DNA of 12,081 nucleotides, taken from positions 1 through 12,081 of the forward strand of contig DMQJ01000109.1 of assembly GCA_003455715.1 (NCBI GenBank). Direction: 5' to 3'. The position numbers and the translations under genes are program-made. The DNA is from Acidimicrobiaceae bacterium (GTDB lineage: Bacteria > Actinomycetota > Acidimicrobiia > Acidimicrobiales > Ilumatobacteraceae). Positions 1 to 6,665 of this stretch are shown one piece after another. The notes beneath the pieces are model-generated. The model was not told the DNA's origin, did not search any database, and saw only the letters and a program-made list of their open reading frames with translations. Every line of letters starts with the position of its first letter. Position 1 is the first letter of the stretch.

Positions 1-1
1 C

Positions 2-199
2 AACGATCTGCTGCGCCAGGTGGCGGCCGCCAACCCGGCCACCACCACGTTCGTGGCCGGCCCACCGGAGTACTGCGCCGACCCGGCCATCGCCGCCAGC
101 CTCGGCCACCGGTGGGACGGCGTGCACGCCTACAAGCCGGGGGCCAAGCTCACGTTCGAGGCCGCGGCCGCGGCGTTGTTGGCCATCCCGGTGCCCTGA
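2..199 (+). CDS. SGNH-type hydrolase/acyltransferase, C-terminal end (partial at left edge)
   Basis: Only the last 65 codons are present, in the frame that ends at the TGA at 197-199. The peptide carries W-D-G-V-H (codons 113-127) followed by Y-K-P-G-A-K-L. This matches the D-x-x-H catalytic block V at the end of SGNH hydrolase domains, where Asp and His complete the triad and the chain then ends in an Ala-rich helix. In actinobacteria such C-terminal SGNH domains often follow an acyltransferase-3 membrane domain and modify cell-surface glycans. Here the N-terminal part is outside the window, so membrane acyltransferase versus free esterase cannot be decided. The gene ends at a strong hairpin and converges on the truncated gene of the opposite strand. 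Confidence 0.6.
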   Translation, partial: NDLLRQVAAANPATTTFVAGPPEYCADPAIAASLGHRWDGVHAYKPGAKLTFEAAAAALLAIPVP

Positions 200-218
200 C
201 CAGCAGGCAGCTGGTCAG
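196..218. terminator. Bidirectional hairpin between convergent genes
   Basis: A perfect 9-bp inverted repeat (CTGACCAGC at 196-204, GCTGGTCAG at 210-218) with a 5-nt loop overlaps the stop codon of the left-edge gene and lies 15 bp from the stop of the convergent - strand remnant. There is no T-tract on either side. This is common for actinobacterial terminators, so termination is inferred from position and stem strength. Confidence 0.55.
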
Positions 219-232
219 CGGCGTGGGGCCGC

Positions 233-667
233 TCAGGGGTTGTGATCGGCTTCGCAGGCGGCGCCGTCGCACACGTCGATGAGCGTGTCGTCAAACAGGA
301 ACGCCGCCTTCTGGCGACGCACGTCGGGGTCGCGCCGAGGGTCTTCGTGCGAGTCGTTACCTTCTCGTGGTGGCACGTTCTCGAACGGGATGGGCGCCAT
401 GCCCGAGTCCCAGATGATGATGGCCGAGCCGTCGTACGGGTAGGCGATGGGCTCGAGGCCCCAGCCCGGCTCCTTCTCGGCCCAGCGGCCGTCAATGGCC
501 ACCGGCTGGTGGATGGCGGCCCCGAGAGTGCGAGCTTCGATGAGGGCCGACAGCTCGCTCACCTGGTGGTCGCCGTAGGCCACGTGCAGCAGCACGGTCT
601 TGGCCGGGGTGCCCGGGTAGGGGTCGGAGGTGACGTGGTGCACGTAGCCCGCGCCTTCACCGCGATC
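233..667 (-). pseudogene. C-terminal remnant of a predicted secreted alpha/beta-hydrolase-like protein, 5' part missing
   Basis: The - strand frame ending at 233 reads as real protein for about 145 residues. In order it contains D-R-G-E, Y-V-H-H, P-Y-P-G-T-P, a G-D-H-Q-V motif, E-A-R-T-L-G-A, then N-D-S-H-E-D-P-R, and an intact natural C-terminus with the pair DVC...AAC. I recognise this from memory as the C-terminal region of large bacterial secreted or lipoprotein hydrolase-like proteins, in which the His of the N-D-x-H-E segment lies near the end. The usual several-hundred-residue N-terminal part, signal peptide and nucleophile are absent: upstream of about 667-700 the DNA is instead the coding strand of an unrelated + strand gene. 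The frame stays open to 715, but that extension is probably chance. I call it a broken gene; family assignment is moderate and function unproven. Confidence 0.6.
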
Positions 668-676
668 AGCAACGTG

Positions 677-1792
677 ATGCAGGGCGTCGCGCCGGTTGCG
701 GCCGATGCGGCACAAGCGGCCGCCGGCGTTGCCGCAACGTACGCCGACCCCACCCAGACGAAGTGGCCGACCACCGCGCCCACCAACGCGTCGTTCACCG
801 ATCCGGTGAAGGCCGCCGTCGACGCGGTGATCCCTGCCACCGGGTACACCGGCGTGGCGACGTACTTCGACAACGCCTCGAGTGCAGCCACCACGAGCAC
901 CGACACGTTGTCGGCGATGCGAAAGGTGGCCGAGGCATCGGCGGGGCAGTTCAAGGTGTTCGACTCGTCGGATCCGTCGAAGAACAACCGTGCGCTGCCT
1001 GCCGGCTCGGCAGACCGCTGGATGGACCTCCAGTTCTCGTTCTCTGCCGATGACATGACCAGCGACAGCTCCAGCTCGGCATTGAGCAGCACCACCGACT
1101 GGAGTGTGGATCTGTTCTTGGGCAGCGCGAGCGGGAAGTCGCAGACCTCATCGGCGAATGCGGCCAAGAACGCGCTCGACACCTCGACCACCATCCAGAT
1201 CGGCCTGAAGGCAACCAAGGTCGACATCAGCCGTGGCTGGTTCGACCCGGGTGTCTTCAAGCTGAGCAAGAACATGAACCGCTTCACCGATCAGAAGGTG
1301 TCGTGGGGGTCGGTGGACGTGGCTCCGGCGAGCGGCCAGCCCGGAACGTCGATCCGCGCCGACCTGAAGAACGCCAACGGTGCGATCCTGCCGAGCTACC
1401 CGGTGTCGTTCGTGGTGGTGAAGGACGTGACGATTCAGTTCACGGCGTCCGAGTCGAGCCTCGACGCAGTGCAGAGTGTGCTTGACAGCCAGTCGGCCGT
1501 CGGCGGTGGGTTCCTCTGCTTCAGTGCTTCGAGCTCGTCGACGTCGCACTCCGACGCCTCGGCGCTGCACACGAAGACGGTGGGCACGGTGGTGAACATC
1601 AACATGCCGGGGCCGCAGATCCTCGGCTGGTTCATCGAGTTCACCCCGGAGGACACGAGCCAACCGGTGACCGACGTGCAGGTGCCGCCAACCGGGGGCC
1701 CGCTCGACATCACGCAGTACGTCGCGAAGCTGATGCGGTACGGCAGCGAGCCCAGCACGCCCGCACAGCCAGTGGGCGGTGGCGTGGCATGA
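677..1792 (+). CDS. Unrecognised Ser/Ala/Thr-rich protein, first gene of the PLD/DUF1906 operon; 5' end uncertain
   Basis: From ATG 677 this is 371 residues. I know no named family. It is rich in Ser, Ala, Thr and Asp, has no obvious membrane segment, and has distinctive stretches: R-G-W-F-D-P near residue 186, P-S-Y-P-V-S-F-V-V just after residue 230, and M-P-G-P-Q-I-L-G-W-F near residue 310. From memory, similar motif order occurs in uncharacterised fungal proteins, but this is not checked. The stop overlaps the ATG of the PLD gene, so the two are translationally coupled. The frame is open back to 242, but that part is antisense to the hydrolase remnant and should not be trusted. ATG 677 (or GTG 674) has no Shine-Dalgarno sequence. 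The gene may therefore be complete with a poor start, or truncated at its 5' end by the same rearrangement that broke the - strand gene. Confidence 0.7.
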   Translation: MQGVAPVAADAAQAAAGVAATYADPTQTKWPTTAPTNASFTDPVKAAVDAVIPATGYTGVATYFDNASSAATTSTDTLSAMRKVAEASAGQFKVFDSSDPSKNNRALPAGSADRWMDLQFSFSADDMTSDSSSSALSSTTDWSVDLFLGSASGKSQTSSANAAKNALDTSTTIQIGLKATKVDISRGWFDPGVFKLSKNMNRFTDQKVSWGSVDVAPASGQPGTSIRADLKNANGAILPSYPVSFVVVKDVTIQFTASESSLDAVQSVLDSQSAVGGGFLCFSASSSSTSHSDASALHTKTVGTVVNINMPGPQILGWFIEFTPEDTSQPVTDVQVPPTGGPLDITQYVAKLMRYGSEPSTPAQPVGGGVA

Positions 1793-3228
1793 GCCTGCTC
1801 GACACCATCTACGCGGGCGTTGGAGGCTCCAACGACCCGTACGCCGGCGACACGTACCGGCTGGTCGACAACAACGACCTTGTCGCCGTGCTGCAGACCC
1901 CGACGCTGTGGGGCACCCAGCCCAACAGCACCGCCTACTACACCGGGCCCGCGCCTGCGGGGCAGAACCTTGTCGATGCGATCGGCACGCTCATTCGTTC
2001 GGCGTCCTCGGTGGTCGACATCGCAACGCTCGCGCCGTTCCCGGACGGTCAGTTCCTTGCGGCCATCAAGAGTGCATTGCTCGACCGGGCACGGAACAAC
2101 GTTCCGCTGCTGGTGCGAGTACATGCGGGCTTCCACCCGGCGGCGTTGGAGACGTACTCCGGGGCGTCGGCCGTCGCGAATCTGCTGGCGGCGCTCACCG
2201 ACGACTTGCCGGCGAACGCACCGTTGACCGTTGCGGTCAGCGGGGCACTGTTCTCGCTGGTGAAGAAGTCGTGGAACCACGGCAAGGTGGTGGCCGTCGA
2301 CGGGCGGGAGGTGATCTTCGGCGGCCACAACCTGTGGGCCGCCGACTACCTGGGTTACGCCCCGGTGCACGACCTGTCGCTGCAGGTGCGTGGCACCGCC
2401 GCCGAGGCGGCGCACGTGTTCTGCGACCATCTGTGGGACTTCGTGGGCAAGTGGTACTCCAGCATCAACCCGGCAACTCGGGTGTGGTCGCAGGTGTGGC
2501 AGCAAGGGCAGGTCACGTCTGGCGTGCCCCGCAAGCGACCGTCGAGTGTTGCTCCGGGGGCCACCGGCACCTTGCGGGCAATGCCAGTGGCCCGCATGGG
2601 CTACGGCGTGGTGCCGCCCGTGCCGTCGGGCACCGACCAGGTCAGCAACCTGGCCAAGGTGGAGGCGTTCAAGGCGGCGACGACGTCGATCAGGTTGTCG
2701 CAGCAAGACCTCGCCTTCTCCATCCGCGGTGCGGTGTCCGACTGGCTCACGTTCGCCGACGAGGTCGACGAGCAGGTCATCGCAGCGTTGGGTGGGGCGC
2801 TCGACCGGGGTGTCGACGTGTTCGTGGTGCTCTCCGGCCGGCATGCAAAGTCGGGCGGCGGCAACCCGTACGCCAACCTCGGTGGAGCGGCGACTCGCCA
2901 GCTGCTGGTGGAGTGGTTCCGGGCCGTCGACCAGATGACCGGGCCACGACTGGCGGCGATGTTGAGCCACCTGCACATGCGGGAACTGCACACCGTTGCC
3001 GGCAACTTCGACCCATGGAAGCAAGGCCTCGACGAGCGAGTGCAGGCCAACCATGCGAAGTGCTACATCATCGACGATCAGGTGGCGTACGTGGGGTCCG
3101 ACAACCTCTACAAGTGCGAGCTCGCCGAGTTCGGGATGCTCATCGAAGACCCAGCGGCGCTGCAGCAACTTCTCACCTCGTACTGGGGTCCGCTGTGGAA
3201 CAACGCGCATCCGGTGGTGGCGTCATGA
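1789..3228 (+). CDS. Phospholipase D superfamily protein with two HKD motifs
   Basis: The protein is 479 residues and has both catalytic HxK(x)4D motifs of the PLD superfamily. The first is H164-G-K166...D171, followed by the small-residue turn F-G-G-H-N. The second is H422-A-K424...D429, followed by V-G-S-D-N. The family uses the two His residues as nucleophile and acid/base to cleave or transfer phosphodiester bonds in phospholipids, cardiolipin-type lipids or nucleic acids; the substrate here is unknown. The length and the two well-separated motifs give a full two-lobe PLD core, not a single-motif Nuc-type nuclease. No signal peptide or membrane helix is visible at the N-terminus (MSLLDTIYAG). 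The start overlaps the preceding stop as ATGA and the stop overlaps the next start in the same way, so it is the middle gene of a coupled operon. Confidence 0.9.
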   Translation: MSLLDTIYAGVGGSNDPYAGDTYRLVDNNDLVAVLQTPTLWGTQPNSTAYYTGPAPAGQNLVDAIGTLIRSASSVVDIATLAPFPDGQFLAAIKSALLDRARNNVPLLVRVHAGFHPAALETYSGASAVANLLAALTDDLPANAPLTVAVSGALFSLVKKSWNHGKVVAVDGREVIFGGHNLWAADYLGYAPVHDLSLQVRGTAAEAAHVFCDHLWDFVGKWYSSINPATRVWSQVWQQGQVTSGVPRKRPSSVAPGATGTLRAMPVARMGYGVVPPVPSGTDQVSNLAKVEAFKAATTSIRLSQQDLAFSIRGAVSDWLTFADEVDEQVIAALGGALDRGVDVFVVLSGRHAKSGGGNPYANLGGAATRQLLVEWFRAVDQMTGPRLAAMLSHLHMRELHTVAGNFDPWKQGLDERVQANHAKCYIIDDQVAYVGSDNLYKCELAEFGMLIEDPAALQQLLTSYWGPLWNNAHPVVAS

Positions 3229-3833
3229 GCGGGCCGATCGTGATGTTGCCAGTGGGCGCGAAGGGTGTCGACTACGTGCACCCGGCGGTGAACCACACTC
3301 CGCAGTGGATGGTCGAGAACGGCTATTCGTTTGCCTGTCGCTACGTGGCTCGCACGTCGAGGATCGGCAAGATCGTGACCTCCGCGGAGGTGCACCAGTT
3401 GCATGCGGCGGGCATCGCCGTACTGCTCACCTACGAGGGCTCGGCGAACGATGTGTTCGGTGGTGCGCAGGCGGGAGCAGCCCACGGTGCGTTTGCCAAG
3501 AGCTTCGCGCAGAAACTGGGGTACCCGCTTGGGTTGCCAGTGTTCGCAGCGGCCGACACCGACGTGACCTCGTCGAACCTCGGGCAGGCAGTTGCCTACA
3601 TGCGGGCGTTCCACGATGCCGTGCACCCGTACACGTTGGGCATCTACGGCGACACGCTGTTGCTCGCAGCGCTTGCCGACCTGTCGCCGGTGGGGTGGGA
3701 GCCACAGGCCAGGTCGTGGTCGCCGAAGGAACCCACCGGCACCGTGCACATCCAACAGCAGGCCCTCAACAAGGAGGCCAGCGTCGATGCCAACCTGGTG
3801 TTGGTGTCGGTGCCGGCGTGGCTGGTGCAGTGA
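3225..3833 (+). CDS. DUF1906 (Rv2525c-like) glycoside-hydrolase-like protein
   Basis: The protein is 202 residues. It resembles the DUF1906/Rv2525c-like TIM-barrel family, distantly related to GH25-type lysozymes. G-V-D16-Y-V-H begins the first strand, with C-R-Y-V-A-R, then L-L-T-Y-E71-G, V-F-A-A-A-D111-T-D113, G-I-Y-G-D and a C-terminal D-A-N-L-V. Acidic residues at the strand ends (D16, E71, D111) occupy the positions expected for the putative active site. Enzyme activity of this family is not firmly established; cell-wall glycan binding or cleavage is the usual suggestion. The start is the ATG that overlaps the PLD stop; the frame is open further upstream, but that DNA codes for PLD. Family members are often exported, yet no signal peptide is seen here. 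It is the last gene of the three-gene operon and is followed by a strong hairpin. Confidence 0.8.
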   Translation: MSGPIVMLPVGAKGVDYVHPAVNHTPQWMVENGYSFACRYVARTSRIGKIVTSAEVHQLHAAGIAVLLTYEGSANDVFGGAQAGAAHGAFAKSFAQKLGYPLGLPVFAAADTDVTSSNLGQAVAYMRAFHDAVHPYTLGIYGDTLLLAALADLSPVGWEPQARSWSPKEPTGTVHIQQQALNKEASVDANLVLVSVPAWLVQ

Positions 3834-3855
3834 GCCCGGAGGGTTGAACTCGACT

Positions 3856-3893
3856 CGCCACCGGCGGCAGTATTCGACCTGTCGCCGGTGGCG
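3856..3893 (+). terminator. Strong hairpin after the PLD/DUF1906 operon
   Basis: A perfect 11-bp inverted repeat (CGCCACCGGCG at 3856-3866, CGCCGGTGGCG at 3883-3893) extends inward by four more pairs, one of them G-U, leaving an 8-nt loop. It lies 22 bp after the DUF1906 stop. There is no U-tract, as is usual for high-GC actinobacterial terminators. It could instead act on the next gene, whose start is 33 bp downstream. Confidence 0.6.
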
Positions 3894-3925
3894 CAGTCCG
3901 CGCGCCGGTCGAAGGAGGGAGAGGC

Positions 3926-4306
3926 GTGACTGGTTCGCTGGCGTGCATGGTGTCGGTCGAGGCGTTCGTGGCGGCCCCACCTCCTGAGTTGGCGGCCGCC
4001 GTGCTGATGTATGGGTTGGGGCACACGGTGAACGCCTCGGGCATCGGAGCAGTGGTGGAGACGCCGCAGGTCGTGCGCGGCCTAGCGGAAGCGCTGGGCA
4101 TTCCACAAGGCCGTGGATACGACGCTGCCATCGCCGCTGCGCCGGCCAACCAGGTGCCCGATGCCGTTGTGGAAGGCATCCTGTTCGCGGAGCAGCGGCT
4201 GTGCCTGGTGCGGTCGTGGTCGTCGGGCGGCACGCCCATGGTGCGCCTCCTGCGGCGAGGACGTCACGCGCTGGCGAGCGGCGACCCAATGCTGTACCTG
4301 CGCTGA
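3926..4306 (+). CDS. Hypothetical protein, 126 aa
   Basis: The start is GTG 3926, preceded by an excellent ribosome binding site (AAGGAGGG at 3912-3919, 6-nt spacing), the clearest in the window. The product is Ala- and Val-rich and seems soluble. It has an N-terminal region that could pack as helices (V-E-A-F-V-A-A, P-E-L-A-A-A-V-L), and a basic segment near the C-terminus (V-R-L-L-R-R-G-R-H). There is no signal peptide, membrane helix or motif I recognise. It lies between the operon's hairpin and the tRNA gene, so it is probably transcribed on its own. Coding status is supported by the ribosome binding site and the GC-rich third positions; the function is unknown. Confidence 0.7.
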   Translation: MTGSLACMVSVEAFVAAPPPELAAAVLMYGLGHTVNASGIGAVVETPQVVRGLAEALGIPQGRGYDAAIAAAPANQVPDAVVEGILFAEQRLCLVRSWSSGGTPMVRLLRRGRHALASGDPMLYLR

Positions 4307-4346
4307 CCGAGCACCAATTGGGTAGCCGATGCGCTGGCGTTGCCTC

Positions 4347-4352
4347 TACACT
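4347..4352 (+). promoter_or_regulatory. Putative -10 element of the tRNA-Arg promoter
   Basis: TACACT fits the TANNNT consensus and ends 12 nt before the mature 5' end of the tRNA, which would place transcription start a few bases upstream of it. No convincing -35 hexamer is seen at 16-18 bp spacing, so this rests on position and one hexamer. Confidence 0.35.
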
Positions 4353-4364
4353 GGCGACCCGCAA

Positions 4365-4437
4365 GCGCTCGTAGCTCAATGGATAGAGCATCTGACTACG
4401 GATCAGAAGGTTAGGGGTTCGAGTCCCTTCGAGCGCG
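4365..4437 (+). tRNA. tRNA-Arg (anticodon ACG)
   Basis: The full cloverleaf can be folded by hand. The acceptor stem GCGCTCG (4365-4371) pairs with CGAGCGC (4430-4436), with discriminator G4437. The D-stem is GCTC/GAGC. The anticodon stem TCTGA/TCAGA encloses CTACGGA with anticodon ACG at 4398-4400. The variable loop is 5 nt. The T-stem is closed around TTCGAGT, with one G-U pair. CCA is not encoded. ACG (inosine at the wobble base) reads CGU, CGC and CGA, the main arginine codons in this type of genome. The gene is followed directly by a rho-independent type hairpin. Confidence 0.97.
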
Positions 4438-4445
4438 CTGAGTGA

Positions 4446-4478
4446 GTGGGCGGCCAGATGGCCGCCCACCTGCGTTTT
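4446..4478 (+). terminator. Intrinsic terminator of tRNA-Arg
   Basis: A perfect 10-bp stem, GTGGGCGGCC (4446-4455) with GGCCGCCCAC (4460-4469), has a 4-nt AGAT loop and is followed by a short T run at 4475-4478. It starts 9 bp after the tRNA 3' end. Confidence 0.85.
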
Positions 4479-4613
4479 GCGGTGGTGGGCGTGCGGCTAC
4501 GGTACCGAGGGTCATCCTGGCTCAAGCGTCCGCGCTCACGTTGTGCTCATGTTTCGGGGTGAGGACACTGCGACCGAACGCGAGACGGCGCGGGCAGCTG
4601 TCAGGATTCCGTG

Positions 4614-4829
4614 GTGACTTCCGCAGCAGCTCCTCCTCCAGGCCAGTCGGAGTTCCGTGAGTTGGTACGTCTGTTGCGGCGTCATGCCGAGGTCCACCTA
4701 GATCAGTGGGAGCGATGGAAGGTCCCGACCTCGTTCGGCGAGGTGTTCATTGAGATGCGGCGGTCGCCGAACCCAGGCGATGACCCCGACTCTTTCGACG
4801 ATCTCAGTCTGTGGCTCTCGGAGGAGTGA
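4614..4829 (+). CDS. Small hypothetical protein, 71 aa
   Basis: The frame starts with two adjacent GTG codons (4611 and 4614). GTG 4614 is preferred because AGGA at 4603-4606 is then 7 nt upstream. The product has a Pro/Ala-rich N-terminal end, a charged amphipathic helix (E-F-R-E-L-V-R-L-L-R-R-H), the segment D-Q-W-E-R-W-K-V-P, and an acidic C-terminus (D-D-P-D-S-F-D-D-L-S). The natural, charged composition and the clear helix suggest a real cytoplasmic protein. It has no family I can name and no partner gene next to it. It is the first gene after the tRNA. Confidence 0.5.
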   Translation: MTSAAAPPPGQSEFRELVRLLRRHAEVHLDQWERWKVPTSFGEVFIEMRRSPNPGDDPDSFDDLSLWLSEE

Positions 4830-5194
4830 ACAACGGTCGCGCTACCGTGGGTGCCAGTCGGCGGCCGCAGTTGCACCAAAGGCGTGGTGGTGACCTTCCC
4901 GCAGGTCGGGGTTGGAACAGACAATCTGCCCTCGCCGGAGAACGAGCGGACAACAGCCCGCCCCGCGCCCGCACAGGTGTAGTAGTCGTGCGCCCGCGGC
5001 GACCGCGTTCGTCAAGACGATTGCGGCCGACCCGGCCGACGCCCGACCCACCGTCGCCACGCCCGCCCGCACACGCATTGAACCGCCGACAACGACACCA
5101 AGTCCAAGGAGACGGAGGCTGCTATGCGATCTACGTTTTCTTCAATACGGGGGGCCAGTAGAGCTTCCGGATCATTCTGAGATTGCTTTGGTGG
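4830..5194. other. 365-bp stretch with no convincing gene
   Basis: Several frames are open here, but none has a coherent composition; they are Arg/Pro-rich, as chance frames in GC-rich DNA are. An ATG at 5124 follows a good ribosome binding site (GGAGG at 5114-5118) and opens an 18-codon frame that ends just before the lipoprotein start, so a short leader peptide is conceivable. No RNA gene or strong hairpin was seen. Confidence 0.4.
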
Positions 5195-5653
5195 ATGATG
5201 AGAGCGAAACATCGATTGGTCGGCGCTGAAACGCTACTGACTCTTGTGTTGCTGAGCGCTTGCGGACCGGCTGATGGTGCGCAAGGCGTCGACCCAAGCT
5301 CGGTGGAAACAGTAACTCAGAGTTGTGATCTGCCGCCTGAAGCGCCTCTGCCCTTCCCGACGCCAGGGATGTCGGCATCGAATGCTTATCCATGGCTGGT
5401 GCTTCAGTTTGACGACGTAGCGACGTTCGATGCATTTCAAGCCGAATTGATCGCCCAAGGTGAACTGCTCACCAGAATCGATGGTCTCGTGACCATCTCA
5501 GGAACTGCGGACAAGAGATTTCATATAGCTCAACTGAAGAGGCCGCCGACCGATGCTGGAGTTTGCCGTCTGTTGTTGGAGCTCAGCTCGATTCTTGATG
5601 CCGCACCGCCGACAAAGGTCTTCAGAACAAGCCCGGATGTTTCGGCATTCTGA
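5195..5653 (+). CDS. Small secreted lipoprotein, unknown function
   Basis: From ATG 5195 the product is 152 residues. It has a classic lipoprotein signal peptide: a basic n-region (M-M-R-A-K-H-R), a hydrophobic core (L-L-T-L-V-L) and the lipobox L-L-S-A-C with the lipidated Cys at residue 23. It should be anchored on the outer face of the cytoplasmic membrane. The mature part begins with a Gly/Ala/Asp linker, then a soluble domain of about 110 residues with three further Cys and the segments L-Q-F-D-D-V-A and F-H-I-A-Q-L-K. I do not recognise a family. ATG 5195 or 5198 is preferred over TTG 5183 because it gives a standard n-region. No clear ribosome binding site is visible. GC content is lower than in the flanking large genes, consistent with an acquired or orphan gene. 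Confidence 0.7.
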   Translation: MMRAKHRLVGAETLLTLVLLSACGPADGAQGVDPSSVETVTQSCDLPPEAPLPFPTPGMSASNAYPWLVLQFDDVATFDAFQAELIAQGELLTRIDGLVTISGTADKRFHIAQLKRPPTDAGVCRLLLELSSILDAAPPTKVFRTSPDVSAF

Positions 5654-6032
5654 CCAGCCGAGCGCCGCAATCGGAAGTCCCATCTTGCGCACGCGCCGTT
5701 GTCTGTGCACGAACGTGAGGAGATGGGACCTGACTGTCCCTCCGACTAGCGAGGCGATCGTGGCTGCGGCTGTGGAGCAACCTGTGTTGGCCACCAGCTG
5801 TTCCGGGTTGGGGGTGATCGGTGTGCCTGCCACGGTGAGGTGGGTGGGTGTTTGTGTTGGTTCGATCCACAGGTTGTGGGCCAGACGTGCGCTGGTCAGT
5901 TGGGGATAGATCGACCGAGCAGACCGCGTCGGCCTGCGACACTCGCGAGATGCCAACGGCCGTCATCCCGAACCGTCGGTTCGTCGTCTCCGGCCGCCGT
6001 GCGTCCAACCGTGTCTTGCCGCGGGAGCTTCG
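5654..6032. other. 379-bp stretch, possibly decayed coding DNA on the - strand
   Basis: No complete gene is seen. On the - strand, from about 5920 down to 5670, one frame has a plausible protein composition (segments such as A-R-L-A-H-N-L-W-I-E-P and G-T-P-I-T-P-N-P-E-Q-L) with moderately GC-biased third positions. It has no proper start or family match and runs into the lipoprotein gene at its 3' end. It may be a fragment of an older gene. A 5-bp inverted repeat at 5725-5740 is too weak to call. Confidence 0.3.
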
Positions 6033-6665
6033 ATGCTGACGCTCGCCCTCGATGTCGACGGCGTGCTGCTCGACCTCGATCGCAACGGTCGAGGACACTG
6101 GACCAACGAGCTCAAGGCCCAGTTCGGGATCGAACCCGCCCTGCTCAACGAGGCGTTCTTCCGACGTAGCTGGACCGACATCGTCATCGGCCGACGAAGC
6201 GTCGAACACGGCCTCGCGGAAGCGCTCGCGCAGATCGGAACCACGGCCGACGTCGAGTCGGTGTTGGACTGCTGGTTCGACGCCGACTATGTGCCGATCG
6301 CCGACACGTTCGAACTCGCGCAACGAGCCGCACAGGCCGGGTGTCGTGTCGTGCTCGCCACCAACCAAGAACACCGACGTGCTGCCTACCTCCATCGGCG
6401 AATCGGTGCGTCGTTTCCCATCGACCGTGTCATCTACTCAGCCGACATCGGCTACCAGAAGCACGACCCGACGTTCTTCGAGATCGCATCCGACCTACTC
6501 GGCGTCGACCAGCGCGACCGATCGAACATCGTGTTCGTCGACGACGCCGCGCAGAACGTCGACGTCGCCCGATCAGCTGGCTGGCGTGCCGTGCACGCCG
6601 CATCAGGCCAGCCATGGCACAACGAGGTCGCCAACCTGCTCGAGCTACCGCCACGCTCGAGCTGA
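6033..6665 (+). CDS. HAD-superfamily hydrolase (phosphatase-like)
   Basis: The protein is 210 residues with all four HAD motifs. Motif I is A-L-D7-V-D9-G-V (nucleophile Asp7 and acid/base Asp9). Motif II is V-V-L-A-T110-N-Q. Motif III is the lysine in Y-Q-K143-H-D-P. Motif IV is V-F-V-D170-D171-A, which holds Mg2+. Between motifs I and II is a helical cap of about 80 residues, as in C1-cap HAD enzymes of the phosphoglycolate phosphatase/haloacid dehalogenase type. It should therefore be a cytoplasmic Mg2+-dependent phosphatase acting on a small molecule, with unknown substrate. ATG 6033 follows GGGAG at 6023-6027 with 5-nt spacing. It stands alone, with gene-poor DNA on both sides, and its strongly C-ending codons contrast with those neighbouring stretches. 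Confidence 0.92.
   Translation: MLTLALDVDGVLLDLDRNGRGHWTNELKAQFGIEPALLNEAFFRRSWTDIVIGRRSVEHGLAEALAQIGTTADVESVLDCWFDADYVPIADTFELAQRAAQAGCRVVLATNQEHRRAAYLHRRIGASFPIDRVIYSADIGYQKHDPTFFEIASDLLGVDQRDRSNIVFVDDAAQNVDVARSAGWRAVHAASGQPWHNEVANLLELPPRSS

Noticed and set aside
242..676. Upstream extension of the first operon gene back to ATG 242
   Set aside because: This segment is antisense to a recognisable hydrolase C-terminus and reads as H/V/R-rich nonsense, so the real or remnant coding begins near 677.
1435..3210. 591-codon - strand open frame opposite the PLD gene
   Set aside because: Composition is Arg/His/Val-rich and unnatural, while the + strand carries both HKD motifs. It is a shadow of the real gene.
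3108..4469. Long - strand frame whose beginning reads E-G-T-R-T-P-N-L-L-I-R-S-Q-M-L-Y-P-L-S-Y
   Set aside because: This is the familiar artefact produced by translating a tRNA-Arg gene on its antisense strand; the rest is antisense to the DUF1906 and 126-aa genes.
5622..6395. 257-codon - strand frame across the HAD gene
   Set aside because: It is antisense to the HAD gene, whose four motifs are all present on the + strand.
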